Shown here: one piece after another, positions 18,641-28,552 of the stretch
Layout of the letters: every line of letters starts with the position of its first letter
How positions within the stretch are numbered: the stretch's first letter is position 1
Source: Rhodobiaceae bacterium
Lineage (GTDB): Bacteria; Pseudomonadota; Alphaproteobacteria; Parvibaculales; Parvibaculaceae
Length of the DNA: 64,000 bases
Direction of reading: 5' to 3'
NCBI GenBank assembly: GCA_021404525.1
Contig: JAAWWE010000002.1
Span: forward strand, 1 to 64,000
Notes under the pieces: generated by a model
What the model saw: only the letters and a program-made list of their open reading frames with translations
Told to the model about the DNA's origin: nothing
The model's database searches: none
Program-made: the position numbers and the translations under genes

Positions 18641-19711
18641 ATGACAGCCAAAAACTCGAAGAATGAACGCATCAAACGCGCTTACTTTCATCATTTACGC
18701 CATGCTGGCGGCAAGTCGGAACAAACGATCCGGCAGACCGGCAGGTCAATTGCGCGCTTCGAGGCCTGTACTGCGCAGAAGGACCTTAAAAGCTTCGACC
18801 AGCGCCAGGCGGTCTACTTTAAGGATGCGCTGGCAAAAACGGATCTGGCAGCGGCAACCATTCACTCGACGCTCAATGATCTCAGGCGATTCTTCGGATG
18901 GCTTGCCCTGCAGCCTGGCTACAAGCGAGCAGTTCGATTGACCGACATCGACTATCTCAGTCTTTCGGAAAAGGATACGCGTGCTGCGACCGCGCCTGCC
19001 GAGAAGTCATTCCCAACGCTGCAAATGGTTGAAAAGGCAATTGCGGCAATGCCATCGGAAACCGCCATCGAAAAGCGGGACCGGGCAATGCTCGCGTTTA
19101 CAGCTATCACCGGCATTCGCGATGGCGCGCTGATCTCGCTCAAACTGAAGCATTTCGACGAAGCCCGACGGCTCGTTCTCCAGAACCCGAGAGAAGTTAA
19201 CACCAAGTTCTCCAAGCGGATCGATACCTTCCTGTTTCCCCTCCATGACGCTTTCGAAGCCATCTTTTTCGAATGGGTTTCATACCTCCGAAACGAAGAG
19301 CTGTTCGGCGACCACGACCCGCTTTTCCCCAAGACGGCGATGGGCCAGGATGCGGATCAATGCTTCATGGCTGACGGTCTGAGCCGGGAGCAATGGGCCA
19401 ATGCGACCCCAGTTCGCAAGATCTTCAAGGACGCTTTCCGACACGTTGGATTGCCGGAGTTCACGCCGCACCTTTTCCGGAAAATGATCGTCTCTGAGAT
19501 GTATCAGCGGGGGCTATCAGTTGCAGAATGCAAGGCCTGGAGCCAAAACTTAGGCCATGAAGGCGCGATGACAACGCTAACGAGCTATGGCAAAATAGGG
19601 CTTGAGGAACAGGGCCGACTGGTGCGGGCAGCATCTACCATCGACGATAAAAATAACAAGCCGCTTACCGCACAAGATTTAGAGAACATACTGCGGCAAC
19701 GCGGCTTTTGA
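18641..19711 (+). CDS. Tyrosine recombinase (integrase family)
   Basis: 356 residues from ATG 18641; an earlier in-frame ATG at 18506 adds a leader that does not look like protein. N-terminal SAM-like core-binding domain (about 10-100), then the catalytic domain. Active-site residues are recognisable in order: R160 (TGIRDGA), H277-x-x-R280 (HLFR), H306 (LGHEG) and nucleophile Y316 (TSYGKIG). It breaks and rejoins DNA through a 3'-phosphotyrosine. It is either the integrase of this island or a recombinase travelling with the restriction system. Only one hsdS is present, so there is no visible substrate for specificity-gene inversion. Confidence 0.88.
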   Translation: MTAKNSKNERIKRAYFHHLRHAGGKSEQTIRQTGRSIARFEACTAQKDLKSFDQRQAVYFKDALAKTDLAAATIHSTLNDLRRFFGWLALQPGYKRAVRLTDIDYLSLSEKDTRAATAPAEKSFPTLQMVEKAIAAMPSETAIEKRDRAMLAFTAITGIRDGALISLKLKHFDEARRLVLQNPREVNTKFSKRIDTFLFPLHDAFEAIFFEWVSYLRNEELFGDHDPLFPKTAMGQDADQCFMADGLSREQWANATPVRKIFKDAFRHVGLPEFTPHLFRKMIVSEMYQRGLSVAECKAWSQNLGHEGAMTTLTSYGKIGLEEQGRLVRAASTIDDKNNKPLTAQDLENILRQRGF

Positions 19712-19879
19712 AACTTCATTTCATTGACCTCCGCCTGTCCAAGCCAAATCCCCAAACGAGTGTTGAGCCCAGTCTGAAAGTGGCTCAGGAGGGCAAACAG
19801 GAGTTGGAAAACGTAGCCATTCATTGCAAGTCCATGATTTGAGGGGAATTGACTGATTTGGGCGGTCGGGCACATGCTT

Positions 19880-19913
19880 CAATTCGTAAAACGAATTGCA
19901 TTTCTCAATGCAA
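19880..19913. promoter_or_regulatory. Two overlapping inverted repeats upstream of hsdM
   Basis: CAATTCGT AAA ACGAATTG (19880-19898) overlaps TTGCATT TCTC AATGCAA (19896-19913). They lie 53-86 bp before the hsdM start, in the only leader region of the operon. This fits an operator or a translational control structure for timing methylase before nuclease (inference). No controller-protein gene is seen nearby. Confidence 0.55.
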
Positions 19914-19965
19914 CAATCGAACGCTAGACTGCCGAGCAGTAACAAGAGCAAAAATGGAAGCATAA

Positions 19966-21513
19966 ATGACCGGCCAGGAACAACGCGCGGCGCTGCAACG
20001 GAAAATCTGGGACATCGCGAACGATGTGCGCGGCTCGGTCGATGGCTGGGACTTCAAGCAATATGTCCTGGGTACCCTCTTCTATCGCTTTATCAGCGAG
20101 AATTTCGCCGCTTATATTGAGGCGGACGATGAAAGCATCAATTATGCCGAACTGGCGGACGACGTCGTCACCGATGACATCAAGGATGACGCCATCAAGA
20201 CCAAGGGCTATTTTATCTATCCCAGCCAGCTGTTCGCCAATGTCGCGAAGAACGCCAACACCAATGACAGCCTCAACACCGATCTCGCTCAGGTTTTTGC
20301 GGCGATCGAATCCTCCGCCAATGGCTACCCCTCTGAGCTGGACATCAAGGGCCTGTTTGCCGACTTCGACACGACCAGCACGCGCCTGGGCAATACGGTC
20401 GCGGACAAGAACAGCCGCCTCGCGAAAGTGCTGAAGCGCGTTGCTGAACTGGATTTCGGGGGCTTCCATGACAGCCAGATTGATCTTTTTGGCGATGCCT
20501 ATGAGTTCCTGATCTCGAACTATGCCGCCAATGCGGGCAAGTCCGGCGGGGAGTTTTTCACCCCGCAACACGTTTCAAAGCTCATCGCGCAGCTTGCCAT
20601 GCACGGGCAGGAAAAGGTCAACAAGATTTACGACCCGGCCTGCGGCTCCGGCTCCCTGCTGCTGCAAGCCAAGAAGCATTTTGATGCGCACATCATCGAA
20701 GAGGGTTTCTTCGGGCAGGAGATCAACCACACAACCTACAACCTCGCCCGCATGAACATGTTCCTGCATAATATCAATTACGACAAGTTCAACATCCAGC
20801 GCGGGGATACACTCACCCAGCCCCACTTTCAGAACGACAAGCCATTCGACGCCATCGTCTCCAACCCGCCCTATTCGGTGAAGTGGATCGGCTCGGATGA
20901 CCGGACGCTGATCAATGACGACCGCTTTGCCCCTGCTGGTGTGCTGGCCCCCAAATCAAAGGCCGATTTCGCCTTTGTGCTGCATGCGCTCAGCTATCTG
21001 TCGGCCAAGGGCCGCGCGGCGATCGTGTGCTTTCCGGGCATTTTCTATCGCGACGGGGCGGAAAAGAAGATCCGGCAATATCTGGTCGATAACAACTATG
21101 TCGAGACGGTGATCGCGCTCGCCTCCAACCTCTTCTACGGCACGACCATCGCGGTGACGATCCTAGTGCTCGCCAAGAACAAGACCGACACCGCCATCCA
21201 ATTCATCGACGCCAGCGGCGAAGAGTTTTTCAAGAAGGCCACCAACACCAATCTGATGACTGACGATCACATCGCGCGGGTGATCGAGATGTTTGATCGC
21301 AAGGAGGACGTCGACCATGTCGCGGCTTCGGTACCCTGTGAGATGATCGTGGAACGGGGCTATAACCTCTCTGTCAGTTCCTATGTCGAGCCGCGCGACA
21401 TGCGTGAGGTTGTGAACATCAATGAACTGAATGCAGAGATCAGCGGCACGGTAGATCGGATCAATCAGCTGCGCGCCGACATCGACGCAATCGTTGCGGA
21501 GATCGAAGCGTGA
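19966..21513 (+). CDS. hsdM: Type I restriction-modification system, DNA N6-adenine methyltransferase subunit
   Basis: 515 residues, like EcoR124I HsdM. An N-terminal helical domain ([21 protein letters not shown]...) is followed by the SAM-binding motif [14 protein letters not shown] (from residue 223) and the catalytic NPPY at 300-303. It forms M2S with HsdS to methylate adenines, and R2M2S with HsdR for restriction. It is first in a tight four-gene operon: its TGA overlaps the GTG start of hsdS by four bases. The gene order and family match the type IC prr/EcoR124 group. Confidence 0.96.
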   Translation: MTGQEQRAALQRKIWDIANDVRGSVDGWDFKQYVLGTLFYRFISENFAAYIEADDESINYAELADDVVTDDIKDDAIKTKGYFIYPSQLFANVAKNANTNDSLNTDLAQVFAAIESSANGYPSELDIKGLFADFDTTSTRLGNTVADKNSRLAKVLKRVAELDFGGFHDSQIDLFGDAYEFLISNYAANAGKSGGEFFTPQHVSKLIAQLAMHGQEKVNKIYDPACGSGSLLLQAKKHFDAHIIEEGFFGQEINHTTYNLARMNMFLHNINYDKFNIQRGDTLTQPHFQNDKPFDAIVSNPPYSVKWIGSDDRTLINDDRFAPAGVLAPKSKADFAFVLHALSYLSAKGRAAIVCFPGIFYRDGAEKKIRQYLVDNNYVETVIALASNLFYGTTIAVTILVLAKNKTDTAIQFIDASGEEFFKKATNTNLMTDDHIARVIEMFDRKEDVDHVAASVPCEMIVERGYNLSVSSYVEPRDMREVVNINELNAEISGTVDRINQLRADIDAIVAEIEA

Positions 21514-22784
21514 GTGCGGTGTCGGGTTATCTTGAGAAGCTGCTGGATGGGGCTGAGGTGGTTTGGACTCCAATGGGCGATGAGCGCGTGGGAACATTCA
21601 CGCGCGGCGGCGGGCTTCAAAAAAAAGACTTCGTCGAGTCCGGGGTTGGCTGCATTCACTATGGCCAAATCTATACCCATTACGGAACGTACACACGCAC
21701 AACGAAGAGCTTCGTTTCGAAAGAATTTGCTAATAAAGCCCGCATGGCATCGCCGGGTGACTTAGTCATTGCGACCACTAGCGAAAACGATGAAGACCTT
21801 TGCAAGGCAGTAGCTTGGTTGGGTGACGAAAAAATCGCAGTTAGCAGCGATGCATGCTTCTACTCACATAAATTGAACCCAAAATTCGTGTCATACTTCT
21901 TTCAAACCGAGCTGTTCCAGGCGCAAAAAGCACCCTTTATTACGGGGACAAAAGTCAGACGAGTGAACGCCGACAACCTAGCTAAAATTCTCATACCCAT
22001 ACCTTGTCCCGACGATTTGGAGAGGTCGCTGGCAATACAGGGGGAGATTGTCCGGATCCTGGACACATTCGCCGAGCTTACCGCCGAGCTTACCGCCGAG
22101 CTTACCGCCGAGCTTACCCAGCGCGAAAAGCAATACAACTACTACCGCGATCAGCTCCTAAGCTATCCTTCGGGGAGTATGGCATGGAAGCCTCTGGGCT
22201 GGGTTGGCGAAGTGCGTATGTGCAAGCGCGTGATGAAGAACCAAACATCCGAAACAGGGGATATTCCCTTCTTCAAAATCGGGACGTTTGGTCGAAAACC
22301 AAATGCCTTTATTTCCAGGGAACTCTTCGAAAAATTCAGAAGAAAATATAGCTATCCTAACGTGGGTGACATCCTAATATCTGCAAGCGGCACAATCGGC
22401 CGGGCTGTGGTATTCGATGGCGAAGAGGCTTACTTTCAAGATAGTAATATCGTTTGGCTAGAAAATGATGAGAGTAAGGTTCTGAACAAGTACCTGTTTT
22501 ATTTCTACCAAATTGCGAAATGGCATGTTTCAGATGGTGGTGTGATCAAGCGTCTTTACAATGAAAACATCAAGAAGACTTTGATCGCGGTGCCGCACCC
22601 TGACAATCCCGAAAAATCGCTTGAAGAACAAGCCCGCATCGTTGCCGTTCTCGACAAATTTGACACGCTGACGACCTCCCTCACCGAAGGTTTGCCGCGC
22701 GAAATAGAGTTGCGCGAAAAGCAATATGCCTATTACCGCGATCAGCTGCTGAGCTTTCCCAAGCCGGACGCGGAGGCTGCGTAA
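21510..22784 (+). CDS. hsdS: Type I restriction-modification specificity subunit, type IC with TAEL repeats
   Basis: 424 residues. Two target-recognition domains (about 15-165 and 215-365) each bind half of a bipartite DNA site. They are separated by the central conserved helix ([12 protein letters not shown]...[15 protein letters not shown]) and followed by the matching distal conserved region ([12 protein letters not shown]...[15 protein letters not shown]). The central helix contains four perfect 12-bp repeats coding for A-E-L-T at 188-203. In EcoR124I/EcoDXXI the number of such repeats sets the non-specific spacer length of the site. The start is a GTG overlapping hsdM; the stop directly abuts the prrC ATG (TAAATG). 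Confidence 0.95.
   Translation: MSAVSGYLEKLLDGAEVVWTPMGDERVGTFTRGGGLQKKDFVESGVGCIHYGQIYTHYGTYTRTTKSFVSKEFANKARMASPGDLVIATTSENDEDLCKAVAWLGDEKIAVSSDACFYSHKLNPKFVSYFFQTELFQAQKAPFITGTKVRRVNADNLAKILIPIPCPDDLERSLAIQGEIVRILDTFAELTAELTAELTAELTQREKQYNYYRDQLLSYPSGSMAWKPLGWVGEVRMCKRVMKNQTSETGDIPFFKIGTFGRKPNAFISRELFEKFRRKYSYPNVGDILISASGTIGRAVVFDGEEAYFQDSNIVWLENDESKVLNKYLFYFYQIAKWHVSDGGVIKRLYNENIKKTLIAVPHPDNPEKSLEEQARIVAVLDKFDTLTTSLTEGLPREIELREKQYAYYRDQLLSFPKPDAEAA
22071..22118 (+). repeat. Four perfect 12-bp tandem repeats in hsdS (TAEL spacer)
   Basis: GCCGAGCTTACC repeated four times without a mismatch. Each unit is 12 bp, so gain or loss keeps the reading frame and alters the inter-TRD helix by four residues. 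Confidence 0.97.
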
Positions 22785-23900
22785 ATGGGACAGACGCTGA
22801 CCGAAATCGCTGAAACGCTGCGGGACACCGGCAAGAAAGTGCATCTGATCTATGCGTTCAACGCCTCCGGCAAGACCCGCCTGTCTCGCGACTTCAGAGA
22901 CCTGATTGATCCGAAAACCGATGAGCGGGACGATGATCATCGAACGAAGGTGCTTTACTACAATGCGTTCACCGAAGACCTCTTCTACTGGGATAATGAT
23001 CTGACCGGTGATACCGAGCGAAAGCTTTGCATCCAGCCAAATGACTATACTAAGCTGGCGCTGGAACGATTAGGGCTTGATAGAGCGATCACCACGACGT
23101 TCCAGCGTTACACCCAGCCAAACCTGACTCCGCGCTTCAGCCCCGATTTTTCAGAGGTGACCTTCTCGCTTGAGCGCGGTACGGATGAAAGCACAGGTAA
23201 TCTGAAAATCTCCAAGGGCGAAGAAAGCAACTTCATTTGGAGTGTCTTTTACTGCCTGCTGGATCAAGTCATCAGCACCCGCAACGTGGTCGAGATCGAT
23301 GAGCGCGAGACGGATCAGTTTAATGAACTCGAATATGTCTTCATCGATGACCCGGTCAGTTCGCTTGATGAGAACTACCTCATTCAGCTCGCCGTCGACG
23401 TCGCGGACCTGATCAAGAGAAGCGATACCGTGAATGGCCTGAAATTCATTATCACGACACACAGCCCACTTTTCTTCAACGTGCTGTTCAATGAGCTGAA
23501 AAAAAAGACCTCCTACATGCTGAAACGGCTTGAGGATGGGACGTTTGAGCTGACAGAGAAGAACGGCGATTCTAACCAGAGCTTTTCTTATCACCTTTAC
23601 CTCAAGCAGACGCTGGAGGAGGCAATCGCGGCAGACAAGATCGAGCGCTATCACTTCACCCTGCTGCGAAATCTCTATGAAAAGACATCGAATTTTCTGG
23701 GCTATCCGCGATGGTCAGAGCTGCTGCCGGGCGACCAGCAACTTTATATGAACCGAATCATTCAGTTTACGAGTCATAGCACGCTCTCCAGTGAGGCCAT
23801 CGCCGAGCCCTCGCCGCAGGAAAAGCAGACGGTAAAGCTCCTGCTGGATCATCTGCGCAACAATTACAGCTATTGGCAGGACGAGGCCCCGAATGCCTGA
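22785..23900 (+). CDS. prrC: PrrC-type anticodon nuclease
   Basis: 371 residues. N-terminal ABC-type ATPase/GTPase: variant Walker A AFNASGKT at 24-31, signature SKGEE at 143-147, Walker [14 protein letters not shown] at 184-196 with D-loop S193-L-D195, H-loop TTHS with H226. The C-terminal nuclease part has R295 (RNLYE), E299 and H331. The offsets of +4 and +36 are the same as in the Arg320-Glu324-His356 triad of E. coli PrrC. PrrC cuts the anticodon loop of tRNA-Lys when phage proteins disable the restriction complex that holds it silent. Position between hsdS and hsdR, with an abutting start and an eight-base overlap into hsdR, is that of the prr locus. Activity is not proven; the tRNA target is inferred. 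Confidence 0.88.
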   Translation: MGQTLTEIAETLRDTGKKVHLIYAFNASGKTRLSRDFRDLIDPKTDERDDDHRTKVLYYNAFTEDLFYWDNDLTGDTERKLCIQPNDYTKLALERLGLDRAITTTFQRYTQPNLTPRFSPDFSEVTFSLERGTDESTGNLKISKGEESNFIWSVFYCLLDQVISTRNVVEIDERETDQFNELEYVFIDDPVSSLDENYLIQLAVDVADLIKRSDTVNGLKFIITTHSPLFFNVLFNELKKKTSYMLKRLEDGTFELTEKNGDSNQSFSYHLYLKQTLEEAIAADKIERYHFTLLRNLYEKTSNFLGYPRWSELLPGDQQLYMNRIIQFTSHSTLSSEAIAEPSPQEKQTVKLLLDHLRNNYSYWQDEAPNA

Positions 23901-26900
23901 GCAGACGACCCCGATCGCCGAGACCAATCGCTTTATCGTTCTCGATAAATATGTGCGCGCCTGGGAGGCGGCTGACAGCTATCAGTCTGAGGCCGACCTG
24001 GAGCGCGAGCTTGTTCAGGACCTGCGCAATCAGGGCTATGAGTATCTGCCTGATCTGAAATCAACCGAAGCCATGCTGGCCAATGTGCGTGTGCAGCTGC
24101 AGGCGCTCAATGATGTTCAGTTTACCGAGAAGGAGTGGGCGCGGTTCGTTGAGACCTATCTGGATCGCCCTAGCGACAGCGCGACGGACAAAGCCCGCAA
24201 GCTCCATGACGACTACATTTTTGACTTCGTCTTCGATAATGGGCGCATTCAGAACATCTATCTCGTCGACAAGGCAAATGTCTGCCGCAACAAGGTTCAG
24301 GTCATCAAGCAGTTCGAGCAGGCCGGAACGCACGCGAACCGCTATGATGTGACGATACTCGTGAACGGTCTGCCGCTGGTGCAGATAGAGTTGAAGAAGC
24401 GAGGCATCGCCATTCGGGAAGCGTTCAACCAGATCCACCGTTACAGCAAGGAGAGCTTCAACTCGGACAACTCGCTCTTCAAGTACCTCCAGATCTTCGT
24501 GATCTCGAACGGCACGGATACGCGCTACTTCGCCAACACGACCAAGCGCGACAAGCACAGCTTCGACTTCACGATGAATTGGGCGCAGGCCGATAACAGC
24601 CTGATCAGGGACCTCAAGGACTTCACCGCGACCTTCTTCGAGAAGCGCACCCTCGTGAAGGTGTTGCTCGATTTTTCCGTCTTTGATGTCAGCGACACGC
24701 TGCTTGTGATGCGACCATATCAGATCGCCGCAACAGAACGCATTCTGCGGAAGATCAAAAGTTCCTTCGAGGCCAAGACGCTTGGCAAGCCGGAAAGCGG
24801 TGGTTTCATCTGGCACACGACGGGCTCAGGCAAGACACTGACCAGCTTCAAGGCGGCCCGCCTCGCCACCGAGCTTGATTTCATCGACAAGGTATTCTTC
24901 GTGGTGGACCGCAAAGACCTCGATTACCAGACGATGAAAGAGTATCAGCGCTTCTCGCCCGATAGCGTCAATGGATCAGACAGCACCGCCGGGTTAAAGC
25001 GCAATCTGTCCAAGGACGACAACAAGATCATCGTCACGACGATTCAGAAGCTCAACAATCTGATGAAAAGCGAAGGCGACCTGCCGGTCTATACCCAGCG
25101 CGTCGTGTTCATTTTCGACGAGTGCCATCGCAGCCAGTTTGGTGAGGCGCAGAAGAACCTCAAGCGGAAGTTCAAACAATTCTGCCAGTTCGGCTTCACC
25201 GGCACGCCGATCTTTCCGGAAAATGCGTCGGGGGCAGAAACGACGGCGAGCGTGTTCGGCGGTGAACTTCATTCCTACGTGATCACTGACGCCATCCGCG
25301 ATGAAAAGGTGCTCAAGTTCAAAGTCGATTACAATGACGTCCGGCCAAAGTTTAAGGCCATTGAGACCGAACTGGACGAGAAAAAACTCACAGCCGCTGA
25401 GAACAGGCAAGCCCTGCAGCACCCTGAACGTATCGCTGAGATTTCTCAGTACATCCTGGACAACTTCCGCAGAAAGACTCATCGTCTTTATGGGGACAAT
25501 AAGGGATTCAACGCTCTGTTCGCCGTCAGCAGCGTTGAGGCTGCAAAGCTCTATTATGAAAGCCTGAACAAGCTGCAGGCGAGCAGTGAAAAACCGCTCA
25601 AGATTGCGACGATCTTTTCATTCGCGGCAAATGAAGAGCAGGATGCTATTGGCGATATCCCCGACGAGAGCTTTGAGGTCTCTGCGCTTAATAGTAGCGC
25701 CAAAGAATTTTTGAACGCCGCGATCGCTGACTATAACGCTTATTTCCGAACAAATTTCAGCGTCGATAGCAACGGCTTTCAGAACTACTACCGGGATCTG
25801 GCCAAACGGGTGAAGTCCAAGGAAGTCGATTTGCTTATCGTGGTGGGCATGTTCCTGACAGGCTTTGACGCGCCTACGCTCAACACAATTTTCGTGGACA
25901 AGAACCTGCGTTTTCATGGTCTCATCCAAGCCTATTCTCGCACCAATCGCATTTATGATGCGACCAAGTCCTTCGGCAACATCGTGACCTTCCGCGACCT
26001 GGAAGAGCCTACCGTTAAAGCGATCACACTCTTCGGCAACGCCAATACCAAGAACGTCGTTCTGGAGAAGAGCTACTCAGAATACATGGAAGGTTTTACG
26101 GACCAGACGACAGGCGAGGCGCGGCGAGGCTTTATCGATGTCGTCCGTGAGCTGGAAGAGCGTTTCCCGGACCCCGCCGCCATCGAAAAGGAAGCGGACA
26201 AGAAGGCCTTTGCGAAGCTGTTTGGTGAGTATCTCCGAGTCGAGAATATCCTGCAAAACTATGATGAGTTTTCAAGCCTGAGGGAACTCCAAGAGATCGA
26301 CGAGAGTGATGATGCAGCTCTGACAGCCTTCAAAGAGCGGCATCATATGAGCGATGATGAGGTTGAGGAGCTGAAGGGCATCAAGATGCCTGCTGATCGC
26401 AGGATCCAGGACTACCGGTCAACCTACAATGATATTCGGGACTGGCTTCGCCGTGAAAAGACGAGCGAAGAGCAAGTCGAGTCAACGATCGACTGGGATG
26501 ATGTCGTCTTTGAGGTCGACCTCTTGAAGTCCCAGGAAATCAATCTGGATTACATCCTTGAGCTAATCTTCGAGCACAATAAGAAGACGAAAAGCAAGTC
26601 GGAGCTCGTTGGCGAAATTCGCCGCGTCATTCGCGCCAGTATTGGAAACCGGGCAAAGGAAAGCCTGATCGTCGATTTCATCAATCAAACCAACCTCGAT
26701 GAGCTGGGCGACAAAGCTGGTGTGATCGAAGCCTTCTTCGCTTTCGCCCAAGCGGCGCAACGTCGCGAAGCTGAAGCGCTCATTTCTGAGGAAAAACTTA
26801 ATCCGGATGCTGCTAAGCGCTATATCGCGACTTCGATCAAGCGAGAGTATGCGAGCGAGAGAGGTACGGAACTGAACTCGATCCTGCCAAAAATGAGTCC

Positions 26901-26994
26901 CCTCAATCCGCAGTATCTGACCAAGAAACGCGACGTGCTCCAGCGCATCTCTGCCTTCGTTGAGAAATTTAAGGGTGTTGGCGGCCTAAACTGA
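23893..26994 (+). CDS. hsdR: Type I restriction-modification system, restriction/translocase subunit
   Basis: 1033 residues, like EcoR124I HsdR. The N-terminal PD-(D/E)xK nuclease has D152 and E166-L-K168, one residue from the EcoR124I positions (151, 165, 167). The superfamily 2 helicase motor has Walker A TTGSGKT with K314, DECH at 409-412 and motif III-like GFTGTP. The motor continues to about residue 730, with a helical C-terminal domain for docking on the methylase. It translocates DNA and cuts it away from unmethylated sites. Its ATG lies within the end of prrC (ATGCCTGA), implying translational coupling. Last gene of the operon. Confidence 0.96.
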   Translation: MPEQTTPIAETNRFIVLDKYVRAWEAADSYQSEADLERELVQDLRNQGYEYLPDLKSTEAMLANVRVQLQALNDVQFTEKEWARFVETYLDRPSDSATDKARKLHDDYIFDFVFDNGRIQNIYLVDKANVCRNKVQVIKQFEQAGTHANRYDVTILVNGLPLVQIELKKRGIAIREAFNQIHRYSKESFNSDNSLFKYLQIFVISNGTDTRYFANTTKRDKHSFDFTMNWAQADNSLIRDLKDFTATFFEKRTLVKVLLDFSVFDVSDTLLVMRPYQIAATERILRKIKSSFEAKTLGKPESGGFIWHTTGSGKTLTSFKAARLATELDFIDKVFFVVDRKDLDYQTMKEYQRFSPDSVNGSDSTAGLKRNLSKDDNKIIVTTIQKLNNLMKSEGDLPVYTQRVVFIFDECHRSQFGEAQKNLKRKFKQFCQFGFTGTPIFPENASGAETTASVFGGELHSYVITDAIRDEKVLKFKVDYNDVRPKFKAIETELDEKKLTAAENRQALQHPERIAEISQYILDNFRRKTHRLYGDNKGFNALFAVSSVEAAKLYYESLNKLQASSEKPLKIATIFSFAANEEQDAIGDIPDESFEVSALNSSAKEFLNAAIADYNAYFRTNFSVDSNGFQNYYRDLAKRVKSKEVDLLIVVGMFLTGFDAPTLNTIFVDKNLRFHGLIQAYSRTNRIYDATKSFGNIVTFRDLEEPTVKAITLFGNANTKNVVLEKSYSEYMEGFTDQTTGEARRGFIDVVRELEERFPDPAAIEKEADKKAFAKLFGEYLRVENILQNYDEFSSLRELQEIDESDDAALTAFKERHHMSDDEVEELKGIKMPADRRIQDYRSTYNDIRDWLRREKTSEEQVESTIDWDDVVFEVDLLKSQEINLDYILELIFEHNKKTKSKSELVGEIRRVIRASIGNRAKESLIVDFINQTNLDELGDKAGVIEAFFAFAQAAQRREAEALISEEKLNPDAAKRYIATSIKREYASERGTELNSILPKMSPLNPQYLTKKRDVLQRISAFVEKFKGVGGLN

Positions 26995-27111
26995 ATCGCT
27001 GATAACGGTTGTTCAGCTTCCATATAAAAAGTGGGATACAAGCCACGACAATATCTAGTCCCAAACTAGAGCGCCACGCATGATGCAAAACCTGTAAAAA
27101 TGAAAAATTCC

Positions 27112-27130
27112 GTGGTTACTATGTGGTTAC
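27112..27130. repeat. Direct repeat GTGGTTAC x2 beside tRNA-Arg
   Basis: GTGGTTAC at 27112-27119 and 27123-27130, exactly 11 bp apart (one helical turn), in the 184-bp gap between hsdR and the tRNA. Spaced short repeats near an attachment site resemble arm-type recombinase/excisionase sites; assignment is inference. The rest of the gap holds no gene. Confidence 0.45.
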
Positions 27131-27178
27131 TTTTCGTAGAAAGCCACCTCGGAAATTAGACTAACTCATTGAAAAATA

Positions 27179-27255
<77 letters not shown>

Positions 27256-27373
27256 TCCGGTGCAAAGTGCGATCTGGCACCAGCGCATGCGGCGGAACGT
27301 ACCTCGTTCGTCCTCACATATCAATGGACCAGTTTGGCAGCGCCCAGACCTCTTAGAGAAGGTTTCAGCGTGC

Positions 27374-27973
27374 TTAGGAAGGGGCGATGCCGTCAAACAA
27401 TGCATCCACAATGGCGCGCTCTCGCGGCTCCCCGGAGACCTCATCCTTGAGCGGGACGAGGTTGCCGTCCAAGCGAAGCGACACGTATCCATGCACAAGC
27501 GACCAGAGTGCGATCCCCGACGTCTCGGAGCTTCGGTGAGCCGTCTGATTGCCCTCCTCAAAGAGCTCAATAAGGGGTTCGTAGAGCAAGTCCATTTGAG
27601 CCAGCAGGTGCGGGTCTTCTGACGTGAGGCAGTCTTTTCGCCACAGAAGCCGGTACCGGTTGGGATGGGTGAGCCCAAAAACGATGACCGCATCAGCAAA
27701 GACTTTCAATTTCTCCCGCCGCTCGCCAGCGCCTTGATCAAGCCCTTCCTGAATCGCGGCAATCAGCTGCTCAAAGGTACGCGTCGCGAGCGCGGTCAGC
27801 AGATCTTTGCGCGTCTTGAAATGGTTGGCAGGGGCGGAATGGGCTACACCGATCGCGCGCGCCACGGCACGGATGGTAACCGCGTCCACCCCTTCACGGT
27901 CCAGCAAATCGAAGGCTGCACTTATCAGAGCTTCACGCAGATTGCCATGGTGGTAGGAGGGCTTGTCGGTCAT
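27374..27973 (-). CDS. TetR-family transcriptional regulator with WHG-type C-terminal domain
   Basis: About 199 residues from ATG 27973 ([20 protein letters not shown]), the typical start of this subfamily. A further in-frame ATG at 28009 adds twelve residues that overlap an operator and is less likely. Helix-turn-helix at about 25-60 ([28 protein letters not shown]). Divergent from a small membrane-protein gene, with two copies of a palindrome between them, so it probably represses itself and that gene. Ligand unknown. Confidence 0.88.
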   Translation of the reverse strand: MTDKPSYHHGNLREALISAAFDLLDREGVDAVTIRAVARAIGVAHSAPANHFKTRKDLLTALATRTFEQLIAAIQEGLDQGAGERREKLKVFADAVIVFGLTHPNRYRLLWRKDCLTSEDPHLLAQMDLLYEPLIELFEEGNQTAHRSSETSGIALWSLVHGYVSLRLDGNLVPLKDEVSGEPRERAIVDALFDGIAPS

Positions 27974-27994
27974 GGCGACAGGATAGGGTTGCAT

Positions 27995-28035
27995 ATTGAC
28001 AATGTCCATATTTTGCTTAAATTGACACTGTCAAT
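27995..28035. promoter_or_regulatory. Twin TetR operators ATTGACA-N-TGTCAAT
   Basis: Perfect 15-bp palindrome ATTGACACTGTCAAT at 28021-28035 and a one-mismatch copy ATTGACAATGTCCAT at 27995-28009, centres 26 bp apart. They sit between the TetR gene and the divergent membrane protein. Each contains TTGACA, so the operators overlap likely -35 elements. Confidence 0.75.
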
Positions 28036-28059
28036 ATCACCATTGGAGAGGTCTCCCCC

Positions 28060-28458
28060 ATGATTGGTCGTTTGCTTGTGACTTTTGGTGCCCTCGTTTG
28101 GGGTTTGGGCGTTCCCTATCTCGAGATCAATGCCACCCATGTCTTCAACCCGGCTTGGACGCCTCATGCGCTCATTCACGAGGTTTGGCAGCTTTTTACC
28201 AATACAGGCCTGGCGGGCGTCGTTCTCTGGTTGATCTGGGTGAAAGACGAAGTAATTCAGGGGGCGATTGTTGGTCTTTGTATTACTGGGGGATTCCTCA
28301 CAGCTTTTCTGATCCGCGATACTTATGGTGGCTCAATGAAATACTTTGACGGTTCAGAAAAAACACTCGCTGGGCTCAATATTGGGGTCTTGGGTTTCTC
28401 TATTGTTTTTGCCTGCCTGCTCGCCGCCATTTTGCTGGAGAAACGACGCCCCGCTTAA
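28060..28458 (+). CDS. Small four-helix membrane protein (possibly DUF6640-like)
   Basis: 132 residues with about four hydrophobic helices (RLLVTFGALVWGLG, LAGVVLWLIWV, GAIVGLCITGGFLTAFL, IGVLGFSIVFACLLAAILL). After the first helix comes the conserved-looking segment ATHVFNPAWTPHALIHEVWQL. I recall similar sequences as a domain of unknown function, DUF6640, but this is unverified. GGAGAGG precedes the ATG. Its divergence from the TetR gene across twin operators suggests induction by the TetR ligand. Confidence 0.75.
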   Translation: MIGRLLVTFGALVWGLGVPYLEINATHVFNPAWTPHALIHEVWQLFTNTGLAGVVLWLIWVKDEVIQGAIVGLCITGGFLTAFLIRDTYGGSMKYFDGSEKTLAGLNIGVLGFSIVFACLLAAILLEKRRPA

Positions 28459-28552
28459 TGACAGCCTGCCCTATAACGCCTAAATTCGGTGCTTGTATGT
28501 CTCTCTCAATCACTAAAGGGAGACCAGTAGGTGTTGAGAAGGGTGATCGCTT

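Larger units (their letters stand above)
18479..27178. mobile_element. Genomic island with tyrosine recombinase and prr-type restriction/anticodon nuclease operon
   Basis: The left edge is where the TPR-like gene is cut (about 18480). The right edge is placed at the 3' end of tRNA-Arg(CCG), a standard integration target. Contents are a phage-type integrase and hsdM-hsdS-prrC-hsdR. I could not find a copy of the tRNA 3' end near the left edge, so the exact att sites are not established. The edges are inferred from gene disruption and context. Confidence 0.65.

Noticed and set aside
18400..18650. Direct repeat of the tRNA-Arg 3' end as the second att site
   Set aside because: Searched by eye for CACCCGGCACG and GATTCGAA-like matches near the left edge; none found.
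21510..22784. Half-site or split hsdS
   Set aside because: Both target-recognition domains and both conserved helices are present in one frame of normal length.
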